64,000 nucleotides of DNA from CAYMGM01 sp964390005 (GCA_964390005.1 CAYMGM010000002.1:124001-188000); one strand, 5' to 3'; shown: positions 27,254 to 36,699, counted from the first letter of the stretch. A program made the numbers and translations. The notes: generated by a model not told the origin, from the letters alone.

Positions 27254-27910
27254 ATGCGTCAGGCTCAGAATCGTTGCTCTATGAAAAACTTGCTAGCCGG
27301 GAAAAACTTGCTGGCCGGGTTGCTTTTGGCCCTTGGCCTTTTTGTCTGCACGGGCGCGCAGGCCGCCGAAAAGGAACAGGTCATTACGCTGCGCAGCATG
27401 GGAAGCGACAAAGCGCCAATCGTCGTGGATGAATTCGCTTCGCTGACTTGTTCGCACTGCGGCGATTTTTTTACGACCACGCTGCCGCTCCTTCAAAAAG
27501 AATATATCGACAAAGGCAAAGTCCGCATCGTCTTCCACGATTTCCCGTTGGATGGATCGGCGCTGAAGGCCGCCGCTTTGGCGCACTGCATGCCCAAAGA
27601 ACAATTTTTCCCCTTTGTCAGCATCCTTTACAAAAACTTGGCGGCTTGGGTTTTGGCCAACGAGCCCGAGGAAGTTATTCTTCAATACGCCAAGCTCGGC
27701 GGGCTTGACGAAGGGACAGCGCGCGTTTGCATGAAAGATTCGCGCCTTCTTGACGCGCTGATCGACGAAAGAACGCAAGCTGCCGATAAATATAAAATTA
27801 CATCGACGCCGACCTTTATCATTAACGGCGGCCCTGAAAAGTTAGTTGGCGCGCGCGATATCAAGGATTTTGAAAAAACCTTCGACCGTTTGCTGGCCGG
27901 AAAGAAATAA
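27254..27910 (+). CDS. DsbA-like thiol:disulphide oxidoreductase
   Basis: 218 residues, AAGGAAGC before the ATG. Sec signal peptide ending near Ala-Gln-Ala-Ala-Glu. The thioredoxin-fold active site is Cys-Ser-His-Cys (about residue 71-74) and the cis-proline is in Thr-Ser-Thr-Pro-Thr-Phe. It acts in the periplasm, introducing or isomerising disulphides. It sits between the DciA-like gene and smc, the usual alphaproteobacterial order. Confidence 0.9.
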   Translation: MRQAQNRCSMKNLLAGKNLLAGLLLALGLFVCTGAQAAEKEQVITLRSMGSDKAPIVVDEFASLTCSHCGDFFTTTLPLLQKEYIDKGKVRIVFHDFPLDGSALKAAALAHCMPKEQFFPFVSILYKNLAAWVLANEPEEVILQYAKLGGLDEGTARVCMKDSRLLDALIDERTQAADKYKITSTPTFIINGGPEKLVGARDIKDFEKTFDRLLAGKK

Positions 27911-28006
27911 GAGCCGCCCTTACCCAAGCGCCGATCCAAGCCGAATAAGCCGAGATTGGCGCAAGGGGCGTGATAAAACCCGATTTTTGTTAAAGGGGTC
28001 TTTGCT

Positions 28007-31000
28007 TTGCATTTTACGCGTCTTCGCCTTCAGGGCTTTAAGTCCTTTGTCGATCAAACCGAGCTGCGCATTGACGCAGGCCTGACCGGTATTGTCGGTC
28101 CCAACGGTTGCGGCAAATCCAATCTTGTCGAAGCGCTGAAATGGGTCATGGGCGAAACATCGGCCAAACGCATGCGCGGCGCCGATATGGACGACGTTAT
28201 TTTTGCAGGCACCGCCACGCGCCCGTCGCGCAACGTCGCCGAAGTCGCGCTTGAGCTGGACAATACCACCCGCACCGCGATGGCCGAGTTCAACAACGAC
28301 GATCTGCTTATGGTCGCGCGTAAGATCGAGCGCGGCAGCGGATCGGATTATCGCGTCAATGGGCGGCCCGTGCGTTTGCGCGACGTGCAATTATTGTTTG
28401 CCGATCAATCCACCGGCGCTCATTCGACAAGCGTCGTGGGCCAAGGCCAGATCGATGCGTTGATCCGCGCCAAACCGCAAGAACGCCGCCAGATTCTTGA
28501 AGAAGCATCCGGCACGGCAGGCCTTCAAGCCCGCCGCCATGAAGCCGAGCTTAAACTAAAAGCCGCCGAGCAAAATCTTTCGCGCGTGGACGACGTGCAG
28601 CGCGTTCAGGACGCGCAGCTTAAAAGCCTGAAACAACAGGTACGGCAAGCCTCACGCTATCGCAATCTGGCCGATCATATTCGCCGGACCGAAGCCGGTC
28701 TTTTGCACTTGCGCTGGCAAGAAGCGTTGGAAGACGATCAAAAAGTCAAAGAAGCTTTGACCGCCATCGACCAGCGCGTGGCCGAGCTGACCTCGCTTGT
28801 TTTGCAGGGCGAGACGGCACGTACAGAAGGCGCTGCCGCGCTTCCCTCTTTGCGCCAGAACGAGGCCATTGCGGCAGCAGCGGTACAGAAACTGACGCTG
28901 GCGCGTGAGCAGATTGATTCAGAATCCCGCCGCATCGCAGGCGAAATCGAAGGCGAGACCAAACGTTTGGCAGACGCCCGCGCCGATATCGGGCGCGAAG
29001 AATCTCGCCAAAAGGACGGCCTTGCGGCCCTGGAGCGTCTAAGCGCGGAAGAGCAAGAACATCGCACGCATTTGGAAAGCATCGCGGTCGATTTGCCAAC
29101 CATGACGCAATCGCTGGACGCGGTGACGTCTCAGGTCGATCAGTTAGAAGCCAATTTGTCGGCGCACCAAGAAACGGCGGCGCAAATCGACGCACGTCAA
29201 AAATCGCTTGACCAAGAAATCAAAACGCTGATGCAGCGTAAAAGCCAATTGGCCCAGCGCCGCGCCGAATTGGATGCGCAGCGCGCCAGCTTGGCGGCAG
29301 CCATTGCGGGAAGCCCCGACTTGGCGATGGCCCAGGCGCTGGTCGATGCGTGCGAAAAAGAATGCGCGCGCCGTCAACAGCAAATGGAAGACGCCGAAAA
29401 AGCGCGGCGCGATGCGCAAGATGCGCAAAACGCGGCACGCGACGCCACGCGCCAAACCAGCGCGGATCTGATGCGCCTGCGCACCGAAGCCGAGACAATC
29501 GCCAAAATGTTGGCCCATGCCGACACAGACGCCCAGCAGATTTTAGATCTTTTGTCCGTCGAACCCGGCTTTGAAAAAGCTTTAGCGGTCGCGTTGGGCG
29601 AAGCCTTGTCAGCGGCGCTGGATGCCGATGCCGCAATGCACTGGCGCACCTTGCCGCCATTGCAGGCCCCTGCGCCCTTGCCTGCGGGCGCGACAGCGCT
29701 GGCGCAATTTATCAAAGCACCGCCCGCATTGGATCGCGCGCTGTCGCAAATCGGCCTTGTCGCGACACGCGATGACGGCATGGTTCGTGCCGAATCTTTG
29801 GCAGCGGGGCAGATTTTAGTCAGCCGCGATGGTTGGGCTTGGCGTTGGGACGGCTTTACGGTCTCGCCCGAAGCCAAAACGGCAACGGCGCTGCGCTTGC
29901 AACAACGCAATCGCCTGCTGGCGCTGGAAAGCGAAATCAAAGCAGCCGCGGAAAAAGATCAAAAAGCGCAGGCCGATTTGACCGAAGCTACGTCGCTTTG
30001 GGAGCAATGCCAAACGCTGGACCGCGAAACGCGCGAACAACAACGTCTGGCCTTTAAAGCTTTGGATGACGCGCGCGCCAATTTTGCCCGGCAAGAGCGC
30101 GAAGCCACAACAGCCAGCGCCAAGATCACGGCACTCGACGACACGCTGCGCGCCTTGGTTCAGGATCAAGAACAAGTCCGCCTGCGCGCCGTCGCCGCCG
30201 AAGCCGAACATGCCGATCTTCCCGATATCTTTGATTTGCGCGAAGCGATCGCGACGGAACGCTTGGCTTTGGCTGAATCCCGCAGCCAACAAGCGGGCCT
30301 GCGCAGCGATAAAGACCGCCTGTCGCGCGAACAAAAGCACGCGATGGACCGCCTGACCTCAATCGCCGCCGAAAGACAAGCTTGGCAAGACCGCTTGCAA
30401 GGCGCAGGCAAACAAGTCGAAAAACTTAGCGCCCGCATCAAAGAACACGAAGAAAGTCTGGCCGCGCTCGCCGCTCGCCCGGCTGAACTTCAAGCGCAGC
30501 GTTCCGCGCTTTTGACTGAACTGTCGGACGCCGAAGCCCTGCGCCGCACGGCCTCGGACACCTTGATCGCCGCCGAGCAAAAACTCAGCGTCATCGAACA
30601 TAAACTGAAACAAGACGAAAACGCCCTGGGCAGCGCGCGCGAAGATCGCGTCCGTGCCGAGGCCGCGATTGAAGCGGCAACTGCCCATCAAACGGCCCTG
30701 ACCGAGCGCATGCAAGAGCGCCTGTCCTGCGGTCCGGATGAACTTTTGGGCTTGTCAGAACATAAAGACGGCGAAGATTGGCCCAGCCTGTTTGAGATTG
30801 AGCAAACGCTTGGCCGCTATGTGCGCGAACGCGACAATATGGGCCCCGTCAACTTACGCGCCGAAGTCGAAGCCGAAGCCATCGAAGCCGAAATGGCCAA
30901 GATCCAACAGGAAAAGGACGATCTGACGGCAGCCATTGCCAAACTGCGCCAAGGCATTTCGCAATTGAACCGCGAAGCGCGCGAGCGTTTGCAAGGTGCT

Positions 31001-31525
31001 TTTGGTCTGGTGAACGAGCGTTTCCAGACCTTGTTCAAAAGCCTGTTTGGCGGCGGCAAGGCCTATCTTGAATTGGTCGATAACGAAGACCCGTTGAACG
31101 CCGGGCTTGAAATCTTTGCAAGCCCGCCGGGCAAAAAGATGCAGATCCTGTCGCTGTTGTCGGGTGGTGAGCGTACGCTGACGGCGCTGGCGCTTTTGTT
31201 CGCGGTCTTCCAGACGAATCCATCCCCCATCTGCGTGCTGGACGAAGCCGAAGCGGCGCTGGATGAAAGCAACATCGACCGTTTCTGCAAACTGGTTTCG
31301 GACATTTCGCAAGAAACAGGCACGCGCTTTTTGATCATCACGCACCAACGTGTCACCATGGCGCACATGAACCGCCTGTACGGCGTGACGATGAGCGAAA
31401 AAGGCGTCTCGCAATTGGTTTCAGTCGATTTGACAAACGCCGTAGCCCTGCGCGACGGCAAAAAGATCGACCTCTCGCCGACCGACGCCGCCGAAGAAGC
31501 GCTGGCCGAAGTCCAAGCCGCTTAG
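28007..31525 (+). CDS. smc: Chromosome segregation ATPase SMC
   Basis: 1172 residues from TTG 28007 with AAAGGGG upstream. Walker A Gly-Pro-Asn-Gly-Cys-Gly-Lys-Ser-Asn is at 31-39; the C-terminal head has Leu-Ser-Gly-Gly-Glu-Arg and Val-Leu-Asp-Glu-Ala-Glu-Ala-Ala-Leu-Asp. Between them lie two long coiled coils and a central hinge (about 510-640). SMC works with ScpAB to compact and segregate chromosomes. A degenerate copy of its last 18 codons is found 127 bases downstream. Confidence 0.97.
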   Translation: MHFTRLRLQGFKSFVDQTELRIDAGLTGIVGPNGCGKSNLVEALKWVMGETSAKRMRGADMDDVIFAGTATRPSRNVAEVALELDNTTRTAMAEFNNDDLLMVARKIERGSGSDYRVNGRPVRLRDVQLLFADQSTGAHSTSVVGQGQIDALIRAKPQERRQILEEASGTAGLQARRHEAELKLKAAEQNLSRVDDVQRVQDAQLKSLKQQVRQASRYRNLADHIRRTEAGLLHLRWQEALEDDQKVKEALTAIDQRVAELTSLVLQGETARTEGAAALPSLRQNEAIAAAAVQKLTLAREQIDSESRRIAGEIEGETKRLADARADIGREESRQKDGLAALERLSAEEQEHRTHLESIAVDLPTMTQSLDAVTSQVDQLEANLSAHQETAAQIDARQKSLDQEIKTLMQRKSQLAQRRAELDAQRASLAAAIAGSPDLAMAQALVDACEKECARRQQQMEDAEKARRDAQDAQNAARDATRQTSADLMRLRTEAETIAKMLAHADTDAQQILDLLSVEPGFEKALAVALGEALSAALDADAAMHWRTLPPLQAPAPLPAGATALAQFIKAPPALDRALSQIGLVATRDDGMVRAESLAAGQILVSRDGWAWRWDGFTVSPEAKTATALRLQQRNRLLALESEIKAAAEKDQKAQADLTEATSLWEQCQTLDRETREQQRLAFKALDDARANFARQEREATTASAKITALDDTLRALVQDQEQVRLRAVAAEAEHADLPDIFDLREAIATERLALAESRSQQAGLRSDKDRLSREQKHAMDRLTSIAAERQAWQDRLQGAGKQVEKLSARIKEHEESLAALAARPAELQAQRSALLTELSDAEALRRTASDTLIAAEQKLSVIEHKLKQDENALGSAREDRVRAEAAIEAATAHQTALTERMQERLSCGPDELLGLSEHKDGEDWPSLFEIEQTLGRYVRERDNMGPVNLRAEVEAEAIEAEMAKIQQEKDDLTAAIAKLRQGISQLNREARERLQGAFGLVNERFQTLFKSLFGGGKAYLELVDNEDPLNAGLEIFASPPGKKMQILSLLSGGERTLTALALLFAVFQTNPSPICVLDEAEAALDESNIDRFCKLVSDISQETGTRFLIITHQRVTMAHMNRLYGVTMSEKGVSQLVSVDLTNAVALRDGKKIDLSPTDAAEEALAEVQAA

Positions 31526-31598
31526 GCGGCGTGCCGCCGCGGGCATCTGGGGGCGAGTCTTTTGCCGAAAGGTATGCGATTACATTCTGACAAGAAGT

Positions 31599-31652
31599 CT
31601 AGCCGCAACCAACGCCGCCGAAAAGGCGCTGACTGAAGTCCACGCGGCTTAG
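31599..31652 (+). repeat. Degenerate copy of the smc 3' end
   Basis: This 54-base stretch resembles smc bases 31472-31525, including its own stop. The reading Leu-Ala-Ala-Thr-Asn-Ala-Ala-Glu-Lys-Ala-Leu-Thr-Glu-Val-His-Ala-Ala-stop matches the true tail Leu-Ser-Pro-Thr-Asp-Ala-Ala-Glu-Glu-Ala-Leu-Ala-Glu-Val-Gln-Ala-Ala-stop. The intervening 31526-31598 shows nothing recognisable. It looks like a leftover from recombination that replaced or duplicated the gene end. Confidence 0.85.
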
Positions 31653-31663
31653 GTGAACTTAAG

Positions 31664-33700
31664 TTAATAATACAGGACAATCGCCCCATTACCGCCAGGA
31701 ATACCAATACCGGAAGCATAATCAGGATCCGTATTGTTGGCTGGCGTCGTTCCGCTTCCGGCTTGTAACAAGGCGACAGAGGGGCAGGCCGCCGTATAAG
31801 TTGGTGAATAATACCCCGAACCGCCGCCACCGCTGGTCCATGTCTTGTTGGTTACCAATGTCGTACCGCCGCCGCCGCCGTAATAGCCGCCGCCGCCGGA
31901 ACCGCAATAGGTGTTGATTCCGCCGCCGCTGGCAAGACAGGTCGTTGTCGAGGACGACCCACCCAGATATTTTGATCCAGCATTGCCTGAGTTCCCACCG
32001 CCAGCACCGCCAGCTGTCTGGGTTCCCCCTTGTCCACTATACGTGCTATTGCCAATCGAACCTGAAGTGCCACCGCCAGCGCCGCCGATCATTTGCGTTC
32101 CATTCAGGTCGTCGCCACCACCACCGCCGCCGCCAGCTGTCAGAATATCCTCTGTTGAAACCTGTATAGCTGAACGTCCACCACCGCAACCGGCATAATT
32201 GGCGCCCGTGCCACCGCCACCAAAGGCACCCGTTGCGGCACATCCGTATTGTCCGGCTCCCCCAACGATCAGATTAAGCGTCTGCCCTGGCGTAACGGAC
32301 AAAATAGCATAGGCATAACCGCCCGCGCCGCCGACCCCATAATAACCGCCAGCCCCGCCGCCAGCCCCCCAGAGCTTAGCCGTAATCCGATAGACATTGT
32401 CTGGAACAGTGAAAGACTGACCTGCGCCGGTGTAGGAATAGACGTGCGCCGTACCCGTCTGCGAACATGTTAAAGAGGAATTTCCAGCCCTTTCATCCCA
32501 TTCGACGTAAACAACACCCGACGCCCCAGCACCGCCAGCCCCATTTACGACTCCTGCACTACCACTGGTTCCACTGCCATTAATCAAAAGACCGCCGCCA
32601 CCACCACCGCCGCCGGCAGCATAAGCCGAAGACGAAACAGTCGATCCTCCTTGGCCACCACCACCGCCACCATAACCGGCACCACCTGAGCCAGCATATC
32701 CGTAAACGGCACCTGCGGCACCTGCAGTCCCCGCCGAAAACGTGGCCTGTTGGAAAACAAGCCCCATAATTGAATTCGACGTGACTACACCTGAGAAATT
32801 ATAAAAATGTCCGCCATAGGCTGTACAAGAGCCAGTAACCGACGAGCCACTCGCCCCAAGAATACCTCCAGCGCCTCCGGCTGTCGGGCCGCAGGTGTTT
32901 CCGTTTCCTCCGGATCCACCGCCCCCACCGCCATCGCCGCCATATCCTCCCCATGGTGTGCTTTGTTGGTTTCCGCCAACACCGCCTGGGGCTGTCCATG
33001 TCAAGAAAGAGGATGAACTACCGGTTGTTCCCGTTCCACCTCCCGCTGCGGCACCAGCACCACCCGAGCCGACAACAACAGAAACCGGAGTCGTAATGGA
33101 AGCATTTAAAGCCGCCAAATAACCCGATCCGCCTGCGCCCGCACCGCCATAATAAGCACCGGCAGGATTGGATCCGCCGCCCCCGCCGCCACCTATCATT
33201 AAGACACGAACAAACAACGGGCAGCTTGCCGATACCCCATCCGGCGGCGTGAAAGTTCCGCTTGTCGTAAAAAGATGTGAACCTGCCGCAACTGTGGCGC
33301 AAGCTCCGCTCCCGCTTCCTAAATCCGACCAACTTGTTCCATCGCATTTTTGAAAAGAGGTTCCTGTCCATTGGAGAAGCCCCGCATGGCCTGTACAGGA
33401 TAAGGCTGTTCCCGTATCACTTTGCGCCGCGCCGAGCCAATAAGCTGCGCGTTTCCACTTGCTGCTGACACATTGAAAAATCGTATCCCAGTCGGCGCGA
33501 TGCCATCCTGTTGTACAGGCGCCGTTAACTGCCGTCGCCTCTGCCGCATAAACGGGGGCGCTTGCGCTGAGGATAACAAAAGCGCTTAATCCGACCAAAC
33601 GCCCCCAAAGAAGAGCGGAAAGCAAAGGACTGCATTGAAACGTCATTTGCCGCAAAAGCGCACGATAACTGAAAAAAAATTGTTTTGTACGAGCAAGCAT
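31664..33700 (-). CDS. Secreted glycine-rich protein
   Basis: 678 residues. A long N-region then a hydrophobic signal core (about 30-52) with cleavage near Val-Tyr-Ala-Ala-Glu. The first mature part has Cys-containing modules (Phe-Gln-Cys-Val-Ser-Ser-Lys-Trp; Phe-Gln-Lys-Cys-Asp-Gly-Thr-Ser-Trp). Two large glycine-rich modules follow, each opening with a beta segment ending in Gly-Gly-Gly runs; the second begins Phe-Thr-Val-Pro-Asp-Asn-Val-Tyr then Lys-Leu-Trp-Gly-Ala-Gly-Gly-Gly. Such domains form compact polyglycine-II-type bundles in adhesins and phage-tail tips. It ends Ala-Ile-Val-Leu-Tyr-Tyr. Likely exported or surface-bound. GGGGG lies five bases before the ATG, within a structured leader. 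Export system unknown. Confidence 0.85.
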   Translation of the reverse strand: MLARTKQFFFSYRALLRQMTFQCSPLLSALLWGRLVGLSAFVILSASAPVYAAEATAVNGACTTGWHRADWDTIFQCVSSKWKRAAYWLGAAQSDTGTALSCTGHAGLLQWTGTSFQKCDGTSWSDLGSGSGACATVAAGSHLFTTSGTFTPPDGVSASCPLFVRVLMIGGGGGGGSNPAGAYYGGAGAGGSGYLAALNASITTPVSVVVGSGGAGAAAGGGTGTTGSSSSFLTWTAPGGVGGNQQSTPWGGYGGDGGGGGGSGGNGNTCGPTAGGAGGILGASGSSVTGSCTAYGGHFYNFSGVVTSNSIMGLVFQQATFSAGTAGAAGAVYGYAGSGGAGYGGGGGGQGGSTVSSSAYAAGGGGGGGGLLINGSGTSGSAGVVNGAGGAGASGVVYVEWDERAGNSSLTCSQTGTAHVYSYTGAGQSFTVPDNVYRITAKLWGAGGGAGGYYGVGGAGGYAYAILSVTPGQTLNLIVGGAGQYGCAATGAFGGGGTGANYAGCGGGRSAIQVSTEDILTAGGGGGGGDDLNGTQMIGGAGGGTSGSIGNSTYSGQGGTQTAGGAGGGNSGNAGSKYLGGSSSTTTCLASGGGINTYCGSGGGGYYGGGGGTTLVTNKTWTSGGGGSGYYSPTYTAACPSVALLQAGSGTTPANNTDPDYASGIGIPGGNGAIVLYY

Positions 33701-33932
33701 CGAGCCCCCTACCGGTTGGTAAGACCGACCCGAAACAATTTTTCAGGTCGGCTGGGGGTTCGAAAATCGCCACTACGCGACTGCAGGGGCTTTTGGCCGC
33801 TAAGCTTGGACATCAAGGATTTCTGCTTGCCTATTTCTAGACAACGAAACCTGCCACTGCCTCCCAGCCGTAAGACTGGAGGCAGCGTTGTTCACGGCAA
33901 CGCATTCACCGGTAGTGGACGAGGTTTCGACA
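33701..33932 (-). promoter_or_regulatory. Structured RNA leader of the glycine-rich protein gene
   Basis: Noncoding and rich in pairings. A distal domain is closed by CGAAACCT (33929-33922 on the minus strand) with AGGTTTCG (33852-33845) and contains two hairpins: GCGTTG/CAACGC (33885-33903) and CTGCCTC/GAGGCAG with an inner CAG/CTG (33857-33885). A proximal domain pairs CCGACC with GGTCGG (33725-33751) and CCCCC (33758-33754) with the ribosome site GGGGG (33709-33705). CTACCGGT in the distal domain (33915-33908) is also complementary to ACCGGTAG (33716-33709) next to the ribosome site. This could be a cis-regulatory RNA. A decayed transposon end is the main alternative. 33933-34034 adds a weak hairpin only. 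Confidence 0.5.
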
Positions 33933-34034
33933 CCCCAAGAACAAGGCTTTCACTTGTCCTCAAAAGGAAGACTAGACAACAAAGTAAAAACAATCAAGAC
34001 GCTATCTTGAAAGAATCTTAGCGTGGCACACCGG

Positions 34035-34517
34035 TTAGCCGCGTTCACGCATCAGGCGGGCTTTGTCGCGTTGCCAATCGCGCTCTTTCACCGCCTCGCG
34101 TTTGTCGGCCTTGTTTTTGCCCTTCGCAACGCCGATCTCGACCTTTGCAATGCCGCGTTTGTTGAAATACATGGCCAGCGGCACAAGCGTCATCCCGTCG
34201 CGCTTGACGGCCCCTAACAACTTGTTCTTTTCGCGGGCATGAACCAAAAGCAAGCGCGGACGGCGCGTGTCGTGTTGAAGATGCTTGCCCGCCTGCTCAT
34301 ATTCCGGGATGTAGGCATTGAACAGGCACAAAGCCCCTTCTTTGATGCCCGCAAAAGATTCCTGAATGCTCGCTTGACCGCGGCGCAGCGTTTTGACTTC
34401 TGTTCCTGTCAGCACAATACCGGCCTCGTACGTGTCCACGATCGTATAATCGTGGCGCGCGCGGCGGTTCAGGACCACAAAACGTTGAGCCTTGGCTCTA
34501 TCTTCGTTCTTGCTCAT
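34035..34517 (-). CDS. smpB: SsrA-binding protein SmpB
   Basis: 160 residues, normal length. Arg-Arg-Ala-Arg-His-Asp-Tyr-Thr-Ile near the N-terminus, Gly-Thr-Glu-Val-Lys-Thr-Leu-Arg and the basic C-terminal tail are diagnostic. SmpB delivers tmRNA to stalled ribosomes. No tmRNA gene was found nearby. In many alphaproteobacteria smpB is beside dapA and a lytic transglycosylase; here the transglycosylase is divergent and dapA is absent. Confidence 0.95.
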   Translation of the reverse strand: MSKNEDRAKAQRFVVLNRRARHDYTIVDTYEAGIVLTGTEVKTLRRGQASIQESFAGIKEGALCLFNAYIPEYEQAGKHLQHDTRRPRLLLVHAREKNKLLGAVKRDGMTLVPLAMYFNKRGIAKVEIGVAKGKNKADKREAVKERDWQRDKARLMRERG

Positions 34518-34678
34518 GGCTTATGTGATTAGCTTATTCCGGCGCAATCAACAACCGGGGTTTTCACCCATAAGGCCGCTTTGGGGCTTCTTTTTTCCTC
34601 CCCCCGCCGTCTCAGAGGGGTATAAAGAAAGAGTCTGACCGATTCACCTTAACTTTTGTCTTTCCTGACCTGATCCTC

Positions 34679-36685
34679 ATGCGCTTTTCTTCTCTTCTGA
34701 CGGCTCTTCTTGTGACAACCCTTGGCGCGGCCCCGGCCCTTGCGCAAAAAAGCACGCTTCCCGTCCCGCGGCCTAAGCCTAATTTTAATACGACCTCGCG
34801 TCTTGCCGCCCCCGCAGCCCGCCAAAGCGGCTATGCGGCGGCTTTTGCGGCGCTGGATGCCGGACGCTATGACGAGGCCTTTAATTATGCGCGGCGCGGC
34901 GGCGATCCCATCCTCAACATGGTCCTGCGCGGCTATGAGATGGAACGCCCCGGCAATGATTACAGCTTTGACGATTTGGCGAGCTTTATCAGCGATCATC
35001 CGGACTGGCCAACGGTCAAAGGCATTCGCATGATTGCCGAGCAAAAGATTCCGTCCGGCGCAACTTACGAGCAAGTCGTCAATTGGTTCAACGCCAACGC
35101 GCCTTTAACATCTGTTGGATTTTACCGGTATATGGATGCGCTTGACGCGCTGGGCTATACGCAGAACATCGCCGCCTATGTCCGCGGACGTTGGACCGAC
35201 GCCGACATGGATACCGACGAAATGACGGCGTTCTACGCGCGCTTTGGCCGCTTTTTGCGCCCCCAAGACCATAAAGCGCGTCTTGACCGTCTGTTGTGGG
35301 CCAATCAGGTTACCGCGGCGCGCGCCGTTTATCCTTACGTCAATCAAGGCCAGCGTGCCGTCGCCGAAGCGCGTCTGGCCATCGCCAACCAGCTTAGCAC
35401 CGCCAATCAACTGTATGGCCAAGTTCCGTCGTCGCTGCGGTCGGATCCGGGGCTTTTGTATGAGCGGTTGCGGGCCTATCGGAAAAGCGACCGCGACGAT
35501 GCGGCAAACGAGATTTTGCTCGAAGCGCCCGACAATCTGGGCAACGCCGGTAAATGGTGGGATGAACGGAACATCATGATCCGCCGCGCCATCGAAAAGC
35601 ATGATTTCAAACTGGCCTACCGGCTGGCGGCCAATCCCGGCGATCTGGACGGGTTCGATCAAGTCCAAGCCAATTTTCTGGCTGGTTGGCTGGCTTTGCG
35701 CTTTGTCAAACGCCCCGATCTTGCGCGCCAACATTTTGAAGAGCTTTTAGCGGGCGCTGGCACCCCCATCTCAAAAGCGCGCGGCTATTACTGGCTGGGC
35801 CGGACCTTTGAAGCGCAGAACCAAAAGCACGAAGCCGAGCAAGCCTATGAATCGGCGGCAGCGTTGAACACGACTTTTTACGGCCAGTTGGCGACGACGC
35901 GCCTGTACGCGCAGCCCGTCATTCATGCGACGCCCGAGCCCACTATTCCCTCCACCGTTCGCGGGCCGTTTTTCCGCCGCGATATCGTTCGCGCCATTGA
36001 ACGGCTTGATCAAATAGGCCAAACGGACCGCGCCGCGCGTTTCTTTAAAGCGGCCACCGAAGGCGCGGATCAGCGCTTTGAGTTTTGTCTTTTGATGGAA
36101 CTGGCTTACCAGCTTCAACGTCCCGACTGGGCGATCAAAGCTGGCAAAGCGGCGGCGCAGAAAAATATGCTGATGCGCGCGGGCGCTTTCCCTGTTTTAT
36201 CGATGAATATCCCAACGCCGCCTGAAGTTGCCTTTACGCACGCGATCATCCGGCAAGAAAGCCTGTTCAACGCCACGGCAGGGTCGGGCGCTGGCGCGCG
36301 GGGCCTGATGCAGCTGATGCCGCGCACGGCCCAAGAAGTCGCGCGTAAAATGGGCGTCGCTTATAGCGATCAGCGCCTGACGGACCCCAACTATAACGTG
36401 ATGCTGGGCACCAATTTTATGCAGCGTCAGATCGACAACTTCGATGGGTCCTACGTCTTGTCGCTGGCTGGCTATAACGCAGGCCCCGCGCGCGTGCGGC
36501 AGTGGATTCAAATGTTCGGCGATCCGCGCACGGGCGCTGTCGATCCCATTGATTGGATCGAGTTGATCCCCATTTACGAAACGCGCAACTATGTCGAGCG
36601 CATTATCGAAAATCTTCAGTTCTATCGCGCGCGTCTGGCCGGGGGGCAAGCGCCCTTGATGATCGTCCAAGATCTGCGCCGCTAA
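34679..36685 (+). CDS. slt: Soluble lytic murein transglycosylase
   Basis: 668 residues with a signal peptide (cleavage near Ala-Leu-Ala-Gln). A long alpha-superhelical region with repeated Tyr/Ala helices is followed by the C-terminal SLT domain: catalytic Glu in Ile-Ile-Arg-Gln-Glu-Ser-Leu-Phe, then Gly-Leu-Met-Gln-Leu-Met-Pro and Ala-Gly-Tyr-Asn-Ala-Gly-Pro. It cleaves glycan strands to 1,6-anhydro products in the periplasm. The next gene starts 15 bases later. Confidence 0.94.
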   Translation: MRFSSLLTALLVTTLGAAPALAQKSTLPVPRPKPNFNTTSRLAAPAARQSGYAAAFAALDAGRYDEAFNYARRGGDPILNMVLRGYEMERPGNDYSFDDLASFISDHPDWPTVKGIRMIAEQKIPSGATYEQVVNWFNANAPLTSVGFYRYMDALDALGYTQNIAAYVRGRWTDADMDTDEMTAFYARFGRFLRPQDHKARLDRLLWANQVTAARAVYPYVNQGQRAVAEARLAIANQLSTANQLYGQVPSSLRSDPGLLYERLRAYRKSDRDDAANEILLEAPDNLGNAGKWWDERNIMIRRAIEKHDFKLAYRLAANPGDLDGFDQVQANFLAGWLALRFVKRPDLARQHFEELLAGAGTPISKARGYYWLGRTFEAQNQKHEAEQAYESAAALNTTFYGQLATTRLYAQPVIHATPEPTIPSTVRGPFFRRDIVRAIERLDQIGQTDRAARFFKAATEGADQRFEFCLLMELAYQLQRPDWAIKAGKAAAQKNMLMRAGAFPVLSMNIPTPPEVAFTHAIIRQESLFNATAGSGAGARGLMQLMPRTAQEVARKMGVAYSDQRLTDPNYNVMLGTNFMQRQIDNFDGSYVLSLAGYNAGPARVRQWIQMFGDPRTGAVDPIDWIELIPIYETRNYVERIIENLQFYRARLAGGQAPLMIVQDLRR

Positions 36686-36699
36686 GCAGGAAAACATGC

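Noticed and set aside
31911..33200. Plus-strand Pro-rich ORFs opposite the glycine-rich gene
   Set aside because: These are antisense shadows of GGN codons; Pro and Arg runs are the expected complement.
33701..33960. Right end of an IS200/IS605-type element with guide-like RNA
   Set aside because: The hairpin series resembles such ends, but no TnpA or TnpB remnant and no flanking partner end were seen. Kept only as an alternative to the leader RNA.
33635..34021. Plus-strand ORF over the leader region
   Set aside because: It runs through the paired elements, overlaps the start of the glycine-rich gene, has no ribosome site and has a low-complexity composition typical of chance frames.
33701..34034. 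Possible tmRNA gene beside smpB
   Set aside because: The region is structured and next to smpB, but I found no tag reading frame ending in Ala-Ala, no tRNA-like acceptor with encoded CCA, and the T-loop-like TTCGAA is not flanked by a pairing stem.
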